Below, in pieces: positions 52,388 through 61,272 of a DNA stretch of 64,000 nucleotides. The translations under genes were made by a program, and so were the position numbers. Below the pieces are notes generated by a model, which saw only the letters and a program-made list of their open reading frames with translations, was not told where the DNA came from and searched no databases. The stretch's first letter is position 1. Each line of letters opens with the position of its first letter. The DNA comes from JAENVU01 sp963756815 (lineage in GTDB: Bacteria; Actinomycetota; Acidimicrobiia; IMCC26256; JAENVU01), in the NCBI GenBank assembly GCA_963756815.1, contig CAVWPR010000061.1, positions 288,396-352,395 on the forward strand. The letters run 5' to 3'.

Positions 52388-53679
52388 CGTGGTCGGACGC
52401 GGGGATCGCGGCACTGCGATCGCTCGGCCGGCGCGCCGGGCGCGCCGTGCTCACGGTGCTCGCGGTCGCACTCGCCGCCGCGCTCCTCAGCGCGCTCCTC
52501 ATCATCTCGACGTCCGCCCGCACCCGCGTGCTCAGCCAGCTCTCCAAGGGCGGCCCGCTGTCGGGGATCCAGGTCGCGGCGGCCGCACCGGGTCCGTCCG
52601 CGCTCGACACGGACAGTCCGAAGCCCGGGCGCCGGCGGGACATCGACGCCGACGCGTTGCGCCGCATCCGCGCGCTCCGGCACGTGCGCAGCGTCGTGCC
52701 GCTCGAGTCCGATCCCGTCCTCGCCCTGCCGATCCGGGGGACGAGCGAGGCCTTCCGGGACACGGTGGCCGGCTTCGACCTCGCCCGGGCCGGCACCCTG
52801 CCCATCACCGTCGTCACCGGTCGGCTCCCGGCGCCGAGGAGTCGCACGGAGGTGGCGGTCACCGAGGGGTACCTGCGGCGCATCGGGCTCGACCGGACCT
52901 CGGCCGCACGGGCGGTCGGCACCGAGGTCGAGATCGGCGCGCCGAGGGTGTTCCCCGCCGACGCGGCAACGTCGACATCCGCGGCCGGTGGGTGCGCGCC
53001 GAGATCGTCGGGGTCGTCGCCCAGCAGGTGTTGAGCGCACAGTTCGTCGCGTCGCGCGAGATGGTCGACGACGCCCGGGCGTGGACCGCGGCGTCGAGTG
53101 AGGACGCCGGGTTCAACCTCCCGACCTCGCGCTACGCCGGGTTGTTCGTGGTCGCCGACGGGCTCGACCGCGTCGGCGACGTGCGCGCCGGCATCACCCG
53201 GCTCGGCTACTCGACCAGCGCGCCGGAGAACCTCATCGAGACCGTCCGCCGCTACCTCCGCGTCGTCGAGATCGTGCTCGCCGGCATCGGGATCATCGCG
53301 TTGGCGATCGCCGCGCTCGGCATCACGAACGCGCTGCTCGCCGCGATCCGCGAGCGTCGCCGCGAGATCGGGGTGTTGAAGGCGATCGGCGCGCGTGACC
53401 GCGACATCCGTCGCCTCTTCCTCATCGAGGCGGGGCTCACCGGATTGGTCGGCGGCATCATCGGCACCGTGGTCGGCTACCTCATCGCCCGCGTCCTCGG
53501 CACGGTCGTGAACTCGTATTTGCTCGACCAGGGGCTGCGGGGCGTGAACATCGGGCTCCCGTGGACCGTCCTCGCCGGCGGCATCCTCGGCGCCACGCTG
53601 CTTGGCGATCGTCGCCGGCGCCCTTCCGGCCCAGCGGGCGGCCCGCCTCCCCGCCCGGCAGGCGATGGGGGACGCGTGA
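52384..53679 (+). CDS. FtsX/MacB-like ABC permease (two frameshifts)
   Basis: The first part (ATG 52384) has one helix and an extracytoplasmic domain to about residue 195. The second frame, from about 52965, continues (GNVDIRGRWVRAEIVGVV) to the coupling motif AIRERRREIGVLKAIGARDRD and the helices. The last part, from about 53603, returns to the first frame, ending AARLPARQAMGDA at 53679. Restoring one indel at each place gives a normal permease of about 430 residues. It pairs with the ATPase upstream and may export lipoproteins or lipids. Confidence 0.74.
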
Positions 53680-54437
53680 GCGCGCACCGGCGGCGCCTCG
53701 CGGCCCTCGCAGTGTCGGTCATGGGCACCGTGACGGCGTGCTCCGGGAGCGCGCCGGCCACGATCCCCCCGGCGCACCCCGGCACGCGCTCGGTCTACGT
53801 GGCGCTGGGGAACGGCGAGACCGGCGGCAACGGCGTGCCGAACAAGATCCGCGACGCGTGGCCGCAGCTCGTCTTCCGCGCCGCGTTCCCCCGGCGCACG
53901 GTGTTCGCCAACTTCGGCCAGTCGGACGTCACCGTCGCCGAGGCGCTCCGCACGCAGCTCCCCCCGGCGCTCGCGCTCCGGCCCACGGTGGCCACGGTCG
54001 ATCTCACCGAGGACACGTTCCTCACCCGCGACGTCACGGGATTCGAAGCCGACCTGACCACGCTCGTCACCCGCCTCCGACGCGGCGGCCGGACGCTCGT
54101 GGTGCTCGGCAACGTCCTCCCCGGCGACCGCGAACCGGGCGTGCTCGCGTGCCTGCCGAACCCGCCGGCCGGGAGTGGTCCGTGCGAGATCGGACCCGTC
54201 GACGACCTCGCCGCGCAGACGGCCCGCGACGACGCCTTCAACGCCGCGATCGCGCGCGTCGCCGCCCGCACGGGAGCACCGCTCGCCGACCTGCACGCCG
54301 CCTTCCTCGCGGCGCGGGCTCGCGGCCGGGAGGACGCGCTGTGGCAGGGCAATACGTTCTCCCCGAACGAGTCCGGGCACCGACTCATCGCGCGCGTGTT
54401 CGAGCGCGCGATCGCGGGTGCGCACCCGGACGGGTGA
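53676..54437 (+). CDS. SGNH/GDSL-hydrolase-like lipoprotein with an altered nucleophile block
   Basis: GTG 53676 overlaps the permease stop and gives a lipobox signal (SVMGTVTACSGS). The 253-residue protein follows the SGNH layout, with VALGNGETGGNG where block I normally reads GDS or GAS, VDLTEDTF where block III reads GxND, and SPNESGHRLIA for the C-terminal Asp-x-x-His block. The Ser nucleophile position is Gly here, so catalysis is doubtful. It may be a binding protein cooperating with the ABC pair. Confidence 0.66.
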   Translation: MSAHRRRLAALAVSVMGTVTACSGSAPATIPPAHPGTRSVYVALGNGETGGNGVPNKIRDAWPQLVFRAAFPRRTVFANFGQSDVTVAEALRTQLPPALALRPTVATVDLTEDTFLTRDVTGFEADLTTLVTRLRRGGRTLVVLGNVLPGDREPGVLACLPNPPAGSGPCEIGPVDDLAAQTARDDAFNAAIARVAARTGAPLADLHAAFLAARARGREDALWQGNTFSPNESGHRLIARVFERAIAGAHPDG

Positions 54438-54572
54438 ACGCGGCGCCGACGTCGGTCGACCCGGCTGCCCGACCTGAGAGGACGCTGGGGAACCGGCCGG
54501 GTCGCGAGTGATCTCCCACCGGCCTGGGTACGCCCCGGACATGACGACGAGACCGGGCTGTGAGCGGCTGCG

Positions 54573-55010
54573 ATGAGCGGCATCGTGCTCGGGTACGACC
54601 ACAGCGATGCGGCGCAGGCTGCGATGCGGTGGGCGACGGCACAGGCCCGACTGACCGGTGCCCCGGTGACGACGGTGTACGTCGTGTCCTCCACCGTCGA
54701 GTGGGAGCTCGCGGCGGTGCAGATCAATCCCGATCCGGTCCGGCACGGCTTCGAACGTCGACTCGAGGACGAGTGGATCGCGCCCCTGCGGGCCGCTGGG
54801 ATCGAACACCACACGGTCGTCCGCGTCGGCCGGGTGCCGGACGAGCTCATGCGGGTCGCCGCCGAGACCGAGGCGGACCTCATCGTGATCGGCATGACCA
54901 CGCACGGCGCCCTCGCCGAGCTCGTCAGCAAGAGCACGCTGCGGACGCTGCGGGGCAAGGCCGTGCGTCCGGTGGTGACGGTTCCCGCCGGCTGGGGCGA
55001 TGCTTCGTAG
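54573..55010 (+). CDS. Universal stress protein (UspA family)
   Basis: The 145-residue single-domain protein starts MSGIVLGYDHSDAAQAAMRWA and has the ATP-binding C-terminal motif VIGMTTHGALAEL...STLRTLRGKAVRPVVTVP, with GMTTHG matching the usual GxxxxG pattern. GGGTAC at 54526-54531 lies 42 bp upstream, but its -35 box is poor, so stress-sigma control is only possible. Monocistronic. Confidence 0.86.
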   Translation: MSGIVLGYDHSDAAQAAMRWATAQARLTGAPVTTVYVVSSTVEWELAAVQINPDPVRHGFERRLEDEWIAPLRAAGIEHHTVVRVGRVPDELMRVAAETEADLIVIGMTTHGALAELVSKSTLRTLRGKAVRPVVTVPAGWGDAS

Positions 55011-55105
55011 GGGCGCCGCCGCCCCGGCCCGCTCCGGCCCCGCCGCACGTCGGTCCCGGGCCGCGACTGTTGGTGGTCCCGACCGCATCACTACCCTTGG
55101 GTGAC

Positions 55106-55288
55106 ATGGACGTCGGACCCGCCGAGCTGCTGATCGTCCTGGCCGTGGTGCTGCTCCTGTTCGGTGGGGCCAAGATCCCCCAGCTCGCGCGCTCCCTCGG
55201 TCGCGCGCAGAAGGAGTTCAAGGAAGGACTCCACGACGGTGACGACGACGCGAAGGACCGCGACGCCGCGGGCGACGATCCCGCATAG
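55106..55288 (+). CDS. tatA: Sec-independent protein translocase subunit TatA
   Basis: The 60-residue protein has the TatA pattern: a single N-terminal helix (GPAELLIVLAVVLLLFGGAK), the hinge IPQLARSLGRA, then an amphipathic helix QKEFKEGLH and an acidic tail. It forms the Tat translocon pore for folded proteins. ATG 55106 has GGGTGAC before it. No tatB or tatC lies nearby. Confidence 0.86.
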   Translation: MDVGPAELLIVLAVVLLLFGGAKIPQLARSLGRAQKEFKEGLHDGDDDAKDRDAAGDDPA

Positions 55289-55329
55289 CGCGACCACTCA
55301 CCACGGACGCCGGACGCGCCGGGTCTCGC

Positions 55330-55704
55330 TCACGCCGAGTCGCGGACCGTCCCCGCTCGAGGTCGAAGGCTCGGCCTGATCCGGATCCTCACGGCTCCCG
55401 CCGATGGGACGATCACCACATCGTCGCCCTCGCAGAAGACGCGGTCGTAGGGGTGCCACTGGCCGACGCACGCGAGTGCATCGCGCCCACCGCCCGGCTC
55501 GGCGCGCCCGAATCGGCGCTGCCGAATGTCGAAGAGGCAGCACGACCCGCCACCGCCGTCGACGAGAAGGATGCCTCCCTCGAGCTCTCGTGAACAGGTT
55601 CGCAGTTGCTCGAGGGAGGCAGATCCCGGCAACGGGACACGGTCGACCGCATCCGTCGGTGCGGATTGACGACCGCAGCCAGCGATCCGTTGCGTCGAGA
55701 TCAT
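55330..55704 (-). CDS. Hypothetical protein
   Basis: The 124-residue ORF has a convincing coding pattern in the middle: LEQLRTCSRELEGGILLVDGGGG, then FDIRQRRFGRAEPGGG and a Cys-rich C-terminal half with WHPYDRVFCEGDDVVIVPS. No family is recognised. The start is uncertain between ATG 55704 and internal sites. Confidence 0.48.
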   Translation of the reverse strand: MISTQRIAGCGRQSAPTDAVDRVPLPGSASLEQLRTCSRELEGGILLVDGGGGSCCLFDIRQRRFGRAEPGGGRDALACVGQWHPYDRVFCEGDDVVIVPSAGAVRIRIRPSLRPRAGTVRDSA

Positions 55705-55856
55705 GCCGGCAGCATGCCGTCCTCGTGCGACGGACCGACGCTCGCAACGTTGCGGTTTCGCGACAATCGGGCCCGACGCGCGTCAGAACCCACGGACCGA
55801 GTCGCGAGCTGATCGACCGCACGGTCGGCGCGCCGAAGGGTGCGAGACTGAGCGTC

Positions 55857-56543
55857 ATGGCCGATCGGGTGCTGATCGTGGAGGACGACGGCGACGTTCG
55901 GGCCATGCTGCGTCTGATGCTCGAGGACGACGGCTACCACGTCCTCGAAGCCGCCGACGGCGAGGTGGCGACGACGCGCGCGACGTCCGAGCATCCGGAT
56001 CTGGTGATCCTGGATCTCCGCCTGCCGGCGCGACACGGACTCGAGGTGTGCCGGCTCGTGCGGCTGCAGAGCAACGTGCCGATTCTCGTCGTCTCCGCCG
56101 AGGCGGACAGTGTCGAGATCGTGGCCGCGCTCGAAGCGGGTGCCGACGACTACGTGACCAAGCCGTTCGTGCCCCGCGAGCTGGCGGCGCGGGTCCGAGC
56201 CCTCCTCCGGCGAGCGTCGGAGCCACGGCGTGACCATGAGGTGCTCCGCATCGGGGATCTGGAGATCCGTCCGGCGGCGGCGCAGGCCGCCAGGTGCGGC
56301 GAGCGGCTCGATCTCACCAAGACCGAGTTCCTGCTCCTGCGCGAGTTCGCCGACCACGCCGGCTCCGTCTTGAGCCGGGAGCAGCTCCTGCAGCGCGTCT
56401 GGGGGTACGACCGCGCGAGCGACAGCCGCACTGTCGATGCCCACGTCCGCCGCCTGAGGATGAAGATCGAGGACGACCCTTCGGCACCGCGCCTGCTGCA
56501 GACCGTCCGGGGTCTGGGGTACCGGCTGGTCGATGATGGTTGA
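55857..56543 (+). CDS. OmpR/PhoB-type response regulator (MtrA-like)
   Basis: The 228-residue protein has VEDDGDVRAML, phosphoacceptor Asp in LVILDLRLPA, Lys in YVTKPF and a winged helix ending TVDAHVRRLRMKIEDDPSAP. It overlaps the kinase gene by 11 bp. The three-gene order response regulator, kinase, GerMN lipoprotein parallels mtrA-mtrB-lpqB of actinobacteria, but the sequences are only generally similar, so the symbol is not used. Confidence 0.88.
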   Translation: MADRVLIVEDDGDVRAMLRLMLEDDGYHVLEAADGEVATTRATSEHPDLVILDLRLPARHGLEVCRLVRLQSNVPILVVSAEADSVEIVAALEAGADDYVTKPFVPRELAARVRALLRRASEPRRDHEVLRIGDLEIRPAAAQAARCGERLDLTKTEFLLLREFADHAGSVLSREQLLQRVWGYDRASDSRTVDAHVRRLRMKIEDDPSAPRLLQTVRGLGYRLVDDG

Positions 56544-57900
56544 GTCGGCGGTCCGTCAGCGCGGACTCGGGCTGCGCGCCCGGACCAGCCTGGCGTTCGC
56601 GCTCCTCGCGCTCGTGCTGTCGATGAGCCTTGCGTTCATGACCTACGAGCTCACGCGTCGATACCTCCTCTCGAAGCGCGAAGACCTCGCGACCCAGCAG
56701 GCCGTCGCGAACGCGCGCGCCGCATCCCGATTGCTGCGCGACCAGACCGTCGACCCCACGGCCGTTCTCGTGAACCTCTCGAGCGGCACGGACGCGCGCG
56801 CGGTACTGCAGCTCAGGGGGCGCTGGTACGCGGCGTCGGTCGACGCCGGTCGAGATCTGGTCCCCGAGCCGCTGCGATCGCTCGAAGGTCCGAAGACCGA
56901 GCGCCAGCGAGTCGACGACGGTGGCGATCCGGCAGTGGTCGTCGCCGTCCCGATCGAGCCCGGAGTCGGCGTCTATTACGAGATCAATCCGTTGGGCGAG
57001 CTCAGCACCACGCTCCGCACGCTCGGCATCATCCTCGCGATCGCGGCGACCGCGACCACGGTCCTCGGCGCGTTCGTCGGATTTCTCACGAGCAGGCGGG
57101 TCCTGAAGCCCATCGACGCGATGGCCAACGCGGCCGTCGCGATCGCGGGTGGGGACCGCGACGCCCACCTCACGAGCTCGGACCGTGACCTCGAGCCCTT
57201 CGTCGACTCCTTCAACGACATGGTCGACGCTCTCCGACAGCGCATCGACCGCGAGGCGCGGTTCGCGTCCGACGTCAGCCACGAGCTCCGGACGCCGCTC
57301 ACCGCGACGCGGGCGGCGATCGACGTCCTCGACCGTCGTGTCGACGAACGCGCCCGTCCCGCGCTCGACACGCTCCGTCGCCAGACGGAACGGTTCGAAC
57401 GGCTGGTGCTCGACCTGCTCGAGATCTCGCGTTTCGACGCCTCCCCGTCGACGGCGTCGCTCGAGACGCTCGATCCGGTCACGCTCGTCCAGACCGTGCT
57501 CGACCACACGGGCCGCGTCGAGGTGCCGGTCGACGTCGACGCTTCGGCGCCGCGGACGGTTCGGCTCGATCGCAGACGCATCGAACGGGTGCTGACCAAC
57601 CTGCTGGACAACGCCGACCACTACGCGGGTGGAGCGGTCCGCATCGGCATCTCCGCCCGCGGCAGCACCCTCGTCATCGATGTCGACGACGAGGGCCCCG
57701 GTATCGCCTCCGACGAAAAGGTTCACGTGTTCGAACGCTTCCACCGCGGCGACGCGAGCCGCACGAGCGATGCGCCGGGAACCGGCCTCGGGCTCGCGAT
57801 CGCGGCCGAGCACTGCGGCGTGCACGGGGGTCGGCTGACCGTTGCCGACGGGCCACGCGGCGGCGCGCGATTCCGCATCGAGCTGCCGGTGATGTCGTGA
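56533..57900 (+). CDS. Membrane histidine kinase with HAMP domain (MtrB-like)
   Basis: The 455-residue protein has a first helix (SLAFALLALVLSMSLAFM), a sensor domain of about 140 residues, a second helix (LGIILAIAATATTVLGAFVGF), a HAMP domain, the H-box SDVSHELRTPLT with His250, and ATPase boxes NLLDNADHY, DEGPGI and GTGLGLAIA. It phosphorylates the response regulator encoded immediately upstream. Its TGA overlaps the next GTG by 4 bp. Confidence 0.9.
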   Translation: MMVESAVRQRGLGLRARTSLAFALLALVLSMSLAFMTYELTRRYLLSKREDLATQQAVANARAASRLLRDQTVDPTAVLVNLSSGTDARAVLQLRGRWYAASVDAGRDLVPEPLRSLEGPKTERQRVDDGGDPAVVVAVPIEPGVGVYYEINPLGELSTTLRTLGIILAIAATATTVLGAFVGFLTSRRVLKPIDAMANAAVAIAGGDRDAHLTSSDRDLEPFVDSFNDMVDALRQRIDREARFASDVSHELRTPLTATRAAIDVLDRRVDERARPALDTLRRQTERFERLVLDLLEISRFDASPSTASLETLDPVTLVQTVLDHTGRVEVPVDVDASAPRTVRLDRRRIERVLTNLLDNADHYAGGAVRIGISARGSTLVIDVDDEGPGIASDEKVHVFERFHRGDASRTSDAPGTGLGLAIAAEHCGVHGGRLTVADGPRGGARFRIELPVMS

Positions 57901-58463
57901 GCCTTCGGTGGGCGCCGCTCGGAGCGCTGGCGCTGCTGCTCGCGAGCTGCGGAGTCCCCGGTCAGGATCAACCGACGAAGCTCGAGAACGACCGCGTACG
58001 CGTCGCGCCGCCCTCGACGACCACCACACTGGCACCCGGTGTGCACGCGCAGGCCGTCCAGCTGTGCTTCATCGCCGGGGATCGGATCGTCGTGTCGTCG
58101 ACGAACGTCGCGACGCCGGCGTCCGTGGCCGACGTCCTCGACTCGCTCGCCGACGTCTCGCGAACCGCCCTCCCGGCGGGGACGCGCTCTGCCATCAACG
58201 GTCCCGGTGTCGTGGCGAAGGGTGTGACGCGGCACGGGGTGGCGAATGTCGATCTCGGTGCGAAGTTCCTCGAGATCCTTCCCGCCGATCAGATCCTCGC
58301 GATCGCGCAGATCGTGTGCACGCTCACCGGCCTGCCCGGCATCGGTCAGGTGCGGTTCACCCAGCAGGGACACGCCACCGAGGTCCCGCGGGCCGACAGC
58401 TCGTTGACCGACGCGCCGGTCTCACGCGACGACTATCGGGCGCTGCTGGCGCCCTCGTCGTAG
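57897..58463 (+). CDS. GerMN-domain lipoprotein (LpqB-like position)
   Basis: The 188-residue protein has a lipobox signal (LALLLASCGVPG, Cys at residue 19), a Thr-rich linker (PPSTTTTLAPG) and one GerMN domain (VADVLDSLADVSRTALPAGTRS... to LGAKFLEILPADQILAIAQIVCTL). GTG 57897 overlaps the kinase stop. LpqB, which modulates the MtrB kinase, has GerMN domains, so an analogous sensing role is inferred; this protein is much shorter. Confidence 0.76.
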   Translation: MSLRWAPLGALALLLASCGVPGQDQPTKLENDRVRVAPPSTTTTLAPGVHAQAVQLCFIAGDRIVVSSTNVATPASVADVLDSLADVSRTALPAGTRSAINGPGVVAKGVTRHGVANVDLGAKFLEILPADQILAIAQIVCTLTGLPGIGQVRFTQQGHATEVPRADSSLTDAPVSRDDYRALLAPSS

Positions 58464-58520
58464 TCCTGCTCGCGAACCGGAGTGGGATTGGCGGATCACG
58501 GGCGCGGGTACCCGCCGAAC

Positions 58521-58613
58521 ATGACGCTCGCCGAGTGGACGATGACGATGATCCCGATCCTCATCGTCTTCGCCATCGCACTGTGGTGGGGCCGGCACGC
58601 GAACCGGCGGTGA
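58521..58613 (+). CDS. Small single-span membrane protein (30 aa)
   Basis: ATG 58521 starts a 30-residue ORF with one helix (TMIPILIVFAIALWWG) and a basic end (RHANRR). GGGTAC at 58506-58511 precedes it by only 9 bp, similar to the MscS gene arrangement, but its -35 box is poor. No family is recognised. The short length limits confidence. Confidence 0.42.
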   Translation: MTLAEWTMTMIPILIVFAIALWWGRHANRR

Positions 58614-58849
58614 CGACGCTCTGACGGGCGCGCCGCCGGTGGGTCATCCCCGCGGCCGTGCTCCGGGGCCGGACCGCTGCGCTCAGGTGTGGGTCCCGGT
58701 GACCGGACGCTCGCTGGGAGGTCGTCACCGAGCTGTCGCCCATCATGAGACGCATCATGAGATCGGCGGCGACGGCGGCGAGCAGCGCCGGCACGACGAC
58801 GCCTCGAGGCGGGTGCAGAGGCGGGTCGCGCCGGGTCGGCACCACGCGA

Positions 58850-60037
58850 TCACGTGTGGGACGAGGCGTCGTCACGCTCGAGGGAGGAAGGCCCACCCTC
58901 ACGCTCGGCGCCCGAGGACCGCATGCGCCGGAGCATCTCCGGGCCGCCGGTGCGGAGGAACCTCACGACGAGCAGGGCGGCCAGCAGCAGGAAGGCGAGG
59001 TCGAGGTACGTGGTGGCGTCCCAACGGATCGAGGCGCTCACCGTGGCCGCGTCCCGGGTGCTCGGGATCAGCCCCAGCGCGCCGAACAGCAGCTCGACCG
59101 CGTAGCCGGCGAGCACCATCGTCACGTAGAACGTCACGAGGAGGAACAGCGCCATCCGCCACCCGTAGTACTTCCGATAGATGTTGAGCACGGGCAGCAC
59201 GATCAGGTCGGCGAAGATGAAGGCCACCACCCCACCGAAGCTGATCCCTCCGTTCCACAGCACCGCCGCCAGCGGGACGTTCCCCACCGAGCACACGAAC
59301 GACGCGATCCCGACGAGGGGGCCGAGGATCGGGCCGGTCAGCTTCGCGAGCGTCGGCTGGTCGGCGAAGAAGAGGCTGCGCCAGAAGTCTGCGGGAACCC
59401 AGGCCGCGAGACATCCGGCGATGACGACGCCGAGCAGGATGTCGGTCCAGATCGACGCCCAATCCATCACGAAGAAGTGACTGGTCGCGGTGTACCCACG
59501 ACTCGACGTGAGTCGGGACCAGATCGAACCGCCCTCCACGGCCATGTCGTCCATCGCCGCATGACCCTCCATCCGCCCTGCCACCCCTCGCTCGGCCTGT
59601 TCGCGAGCGGCGTCGACGAGCTCGCGGCGCAGGAAGACGCGGAAGAGGACGGCGAGCATCACGATCATGAGGGGACCGCCGACCAGCTCCGCGAGCGTGA
59701 ACTGCCAGCCGACCAGGAGCGCGAGCAGCACGCCGAGCTCCACGACCAGATTCGTCGACGCGACCTCGAACGCGATCGCGGCGGTGAAGTCGGCGCCCTT
59801 GCGGAAGAGCGAGCGTGCGAGCGCGACCGCCGCGTACGAGCAGGACGACGACGCCGCGCCGAGTCCGGCGGCCGTGGCGATCGAACGGGGCGAGTCGTCG
59901 GGGAGCAGTCGACTCATCTCCCGCTTCGAGACGACCGCCTGCACGGCACCCGACAGCGCGAAGCCGAGGATCAGGCCCCAGAGCATCTGCCACGCCATCG
60001 CCGCGGCCACGCCCACCGCGTGCACCAGTGCGTCCAT
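58850..60037 (-). CDS. Permease of the PF03773 (ArsP/YraQ) family
   Basis: The 395-residue protein has about ten helices in two halves: GLGAASSSCSYAAVALARSLF and FVCSVGNVPLAAVLWNGGISFGG, the paired Ser/Cys-rich motifs of PF03773. Members export methylated arsenicals or other unidentified compounds. ATG 60037 follows GGGACAG. A GTTG-N16-GGGTAC promoter lies 22 bp upstream, and the divergent DUF4440 gene has a similar one. Confidence 0.82.
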   Translation of the reverse strand: MDALVHAVGVAAAMAWQMLWGLILGFALSGAVQAVVSKREMSRLLPDDSPRSIATAAGLGAASSSCSYAAVALARSLFRKGADFTAAIAFEVASTNLVVELGVLLALLVGWQFTLAELVGGPLMIVMLAVLFRVFLRRELVDAAREQAERGVAGRMEGHAAMDDMAVEGGSIWSRLTSSRGYTATSHFFVMDWASIWTDILLGVVIAGCLAAWVPADFWRSLFFADQPTLAKLTGPILGPLVGIASFVCSVGNVPLAAVLWNGGISFGGVVAFIFADLIVLPVLNIYRKYYGWRMALFLLVTFYVTMVLAGYAVELLFGALGLIPSTRDAATVSASIRWDATTYLDLAFLLLAALLVVRFLRTGGPEMLRRMRSSGAEREGGPSSLERDDASSHT

Positions 60038-60058
60038 GAGCTGTCCCACGTCGTCGCA

Positions 60059-60084
60059 GTACCCGAACGGGTCGTCCCGCCAAC
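60059..60084 (-). promoter_or_regulatory. Possible stress-type promoter of the PF03773 permease, GTTG-N16-GGGTAC
   Basis: Minus-strand GTTG (60084-60081), 16 bp, GGGTAC (60064-60059), 21 bp before ATG 60037. The spacing is one base longer than the main pattern. Confidence 0.4.
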
Positions 60085-60137
60085 TCGGGTGTGTCGCGAC
60101 GCGGCCCTGTCGGAGCCGGCGGCAGCCCGATTCGGCG

Positions 60138-60163
60138 GTTTCGGCCGTCGGCCGCCGCGGTAC
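60138..60163 (+). promoter_or_regulatory. Possible stress-type promoter of the DUF4440 gene, GTTT-N16-CGGTAC
   Basis: GTTT (60138-60141), 16 bp, CGGTAC (60158-60163). It deviates by one base in the -10 and by one base in spacing. The start codon is at 60188. Confidence 0.38.
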
Positions 60164-60187
60164 GTGCAGTGGGAAGGGAGCGTGACG

Positions 60188-60559
60188 ATGTCGCCGGACA
60201 CCGAGCTGCTCGAGATCGAACACCGCGCCTGGACCGCACTGTCGACCGACGGACGGGCGGCGACGGCGTTCTTCGAGGCCACGATGGCGCCGCGGGTGCT
60301 GCTGCTGCTCCCGGGCGATCTCGTGATCGACGACCGCGCCGTCGCGATCCGTTCGATGAGCGGCGTGCCCTGGTCGTCCTTCACCCTCACCGACGAACGC
60401 GTGTTCCGACCGACCGACGCGACCGCGATCGTCGTCTACCGGGCGGCCGCCCGCCGCGGCGACGAGGAGTACGCCGCATGGTGCAACAGCACCTACGTCC
60501 GTTCCGATGGCGGCTGGCGACTCGCGCTGCACCAACAGACGCCGACTCGGGGGGTATGA
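60188..60559 (+). CDS. DUF4440/SnoaL-like (NTF2-fold) protein
   Basis: The 123-residue protein starts ELLEIEHRAWTALSTDGRAATAFF and continues with a beta-sheet core ending CNSTYVRSDGGWRLALHQQTP, the NTF2-fold ending typical of DUF4440. The function is unknown. ATG 60188 follows GGGAAGGGAG. A GTG six bases earlier is in frame and could also be used. Confidence 0.74.
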   Translation: MSPDTELLEIEHRAWTALSTDGRAATAFFEATMAPRVLLLLPGDLVIDDRAVAIRSMSGVPWSSFTLTDERVFRPTDATAIVVYRAAARRGDEEYAAWCNSTYVRSDGGWRLALHQQTPTRGV

Positions 60560-60677
60560 CCGGAGTCGCATCGAGACACGCGCTTCGAGACGTTCGGCCG
60601 TCGCCGCGGTGTCACCCGCGATGAACGAGCAGCCCCCGTCCGACGCCCGATGCGCGCCCGCTGCGGACGCGATCGGA

Positions 60678-61196
60678 TCACGACGCGACGTGTCGTCGTC
60701 GCGACTCCGGCCGGGCCGACGTGATGTCGGGGAGGAACAGCGCAGTGACGACGAGGAAGACTCCGACGATGACGCTGAGCCACCCGTAGGGGTCCCCGAC
60801 GCCGAGCCAGCGGTGGATTCGGCCGCTCGCGACGTCGACCAGGATCACGACGCCGAAGATCGTCTGCACGACACCGAGCAGCGCCATCAACCACCGCGCG
60901 CCCTCCGGCGCGATGCCGGAGATGATCAACAGCACACCGAAGCCGATCTCGGCGAGACCGAGCAGTGGCGAGTGCCGGAGGCCCAACACGTCGTGGTACG
61001 GGCGATCCAGATGATCCATCGGCACACCGGTCTTGGCCAGCCCGGCGATGCCGACGACCACAGCCGCGATCCCGATGACGAGCGCGACGATCTGGGCCGG
61101 GCCCCACGGCTGCACATAGGTCCGCCGCTCCGGGCCCAGGACGGCCTCGTACGAGTCGTCCGGCCCGATCTCATGATCGACACGTCGACGGAACAT
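60678..61196 (-). CDS. DUF4383-like membrane protein
   Basis: The 172-residue protein has four helices (IVALVIGIAAVVVGIAGLA; LLGLAEIGFGVLLIISGIA; LMALLGVVQTIFGVVILV; WLSVIVGVFLVVTALFL) arranged as in DUF4383. ATG 61196 was preferred to the upstream ATG at 61286 because GAGGAGG lies 7 bp before it. GGGTAC at 61232-61227 (minus strand) is a weak promoter candidate. Confidence 0.7.
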   Translation of the reverse strand: MFRRRVDHEIGPDDSYEAVLGPERRTYVQPWGPAQIVALVIGIAAVVVGIAGLAKTGVPMDHLDRPYHDVLGLRHSPLLGLAEIGFGVLLIISGIAPEGARWLMALLGVVQTIFGVVILVDVASGRIHRWLGVGDPYGWLSVIVGVFLVVTALFLPDITSARPESRRRHVAS

Positions 61197-61272
61197 CTCG
61201 GCCTCCTCGATCGGATTCGTGGTGCAGTACCCATCGAACGACCGCGCCACGCTCGGCTCTCCCGAGCTCCGA

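Noticed and set aside
58561..58875. Minus-strand ORF of about 104 residues after the PF03773 permease, containing VVVPALLAAVAADLMM
   Set aside because: It has a GTG overlapping the permease end and a partly coding look, but it is low complexity at both ends, overlaps the 30-residue ORF on the other strand and has no recognised family.
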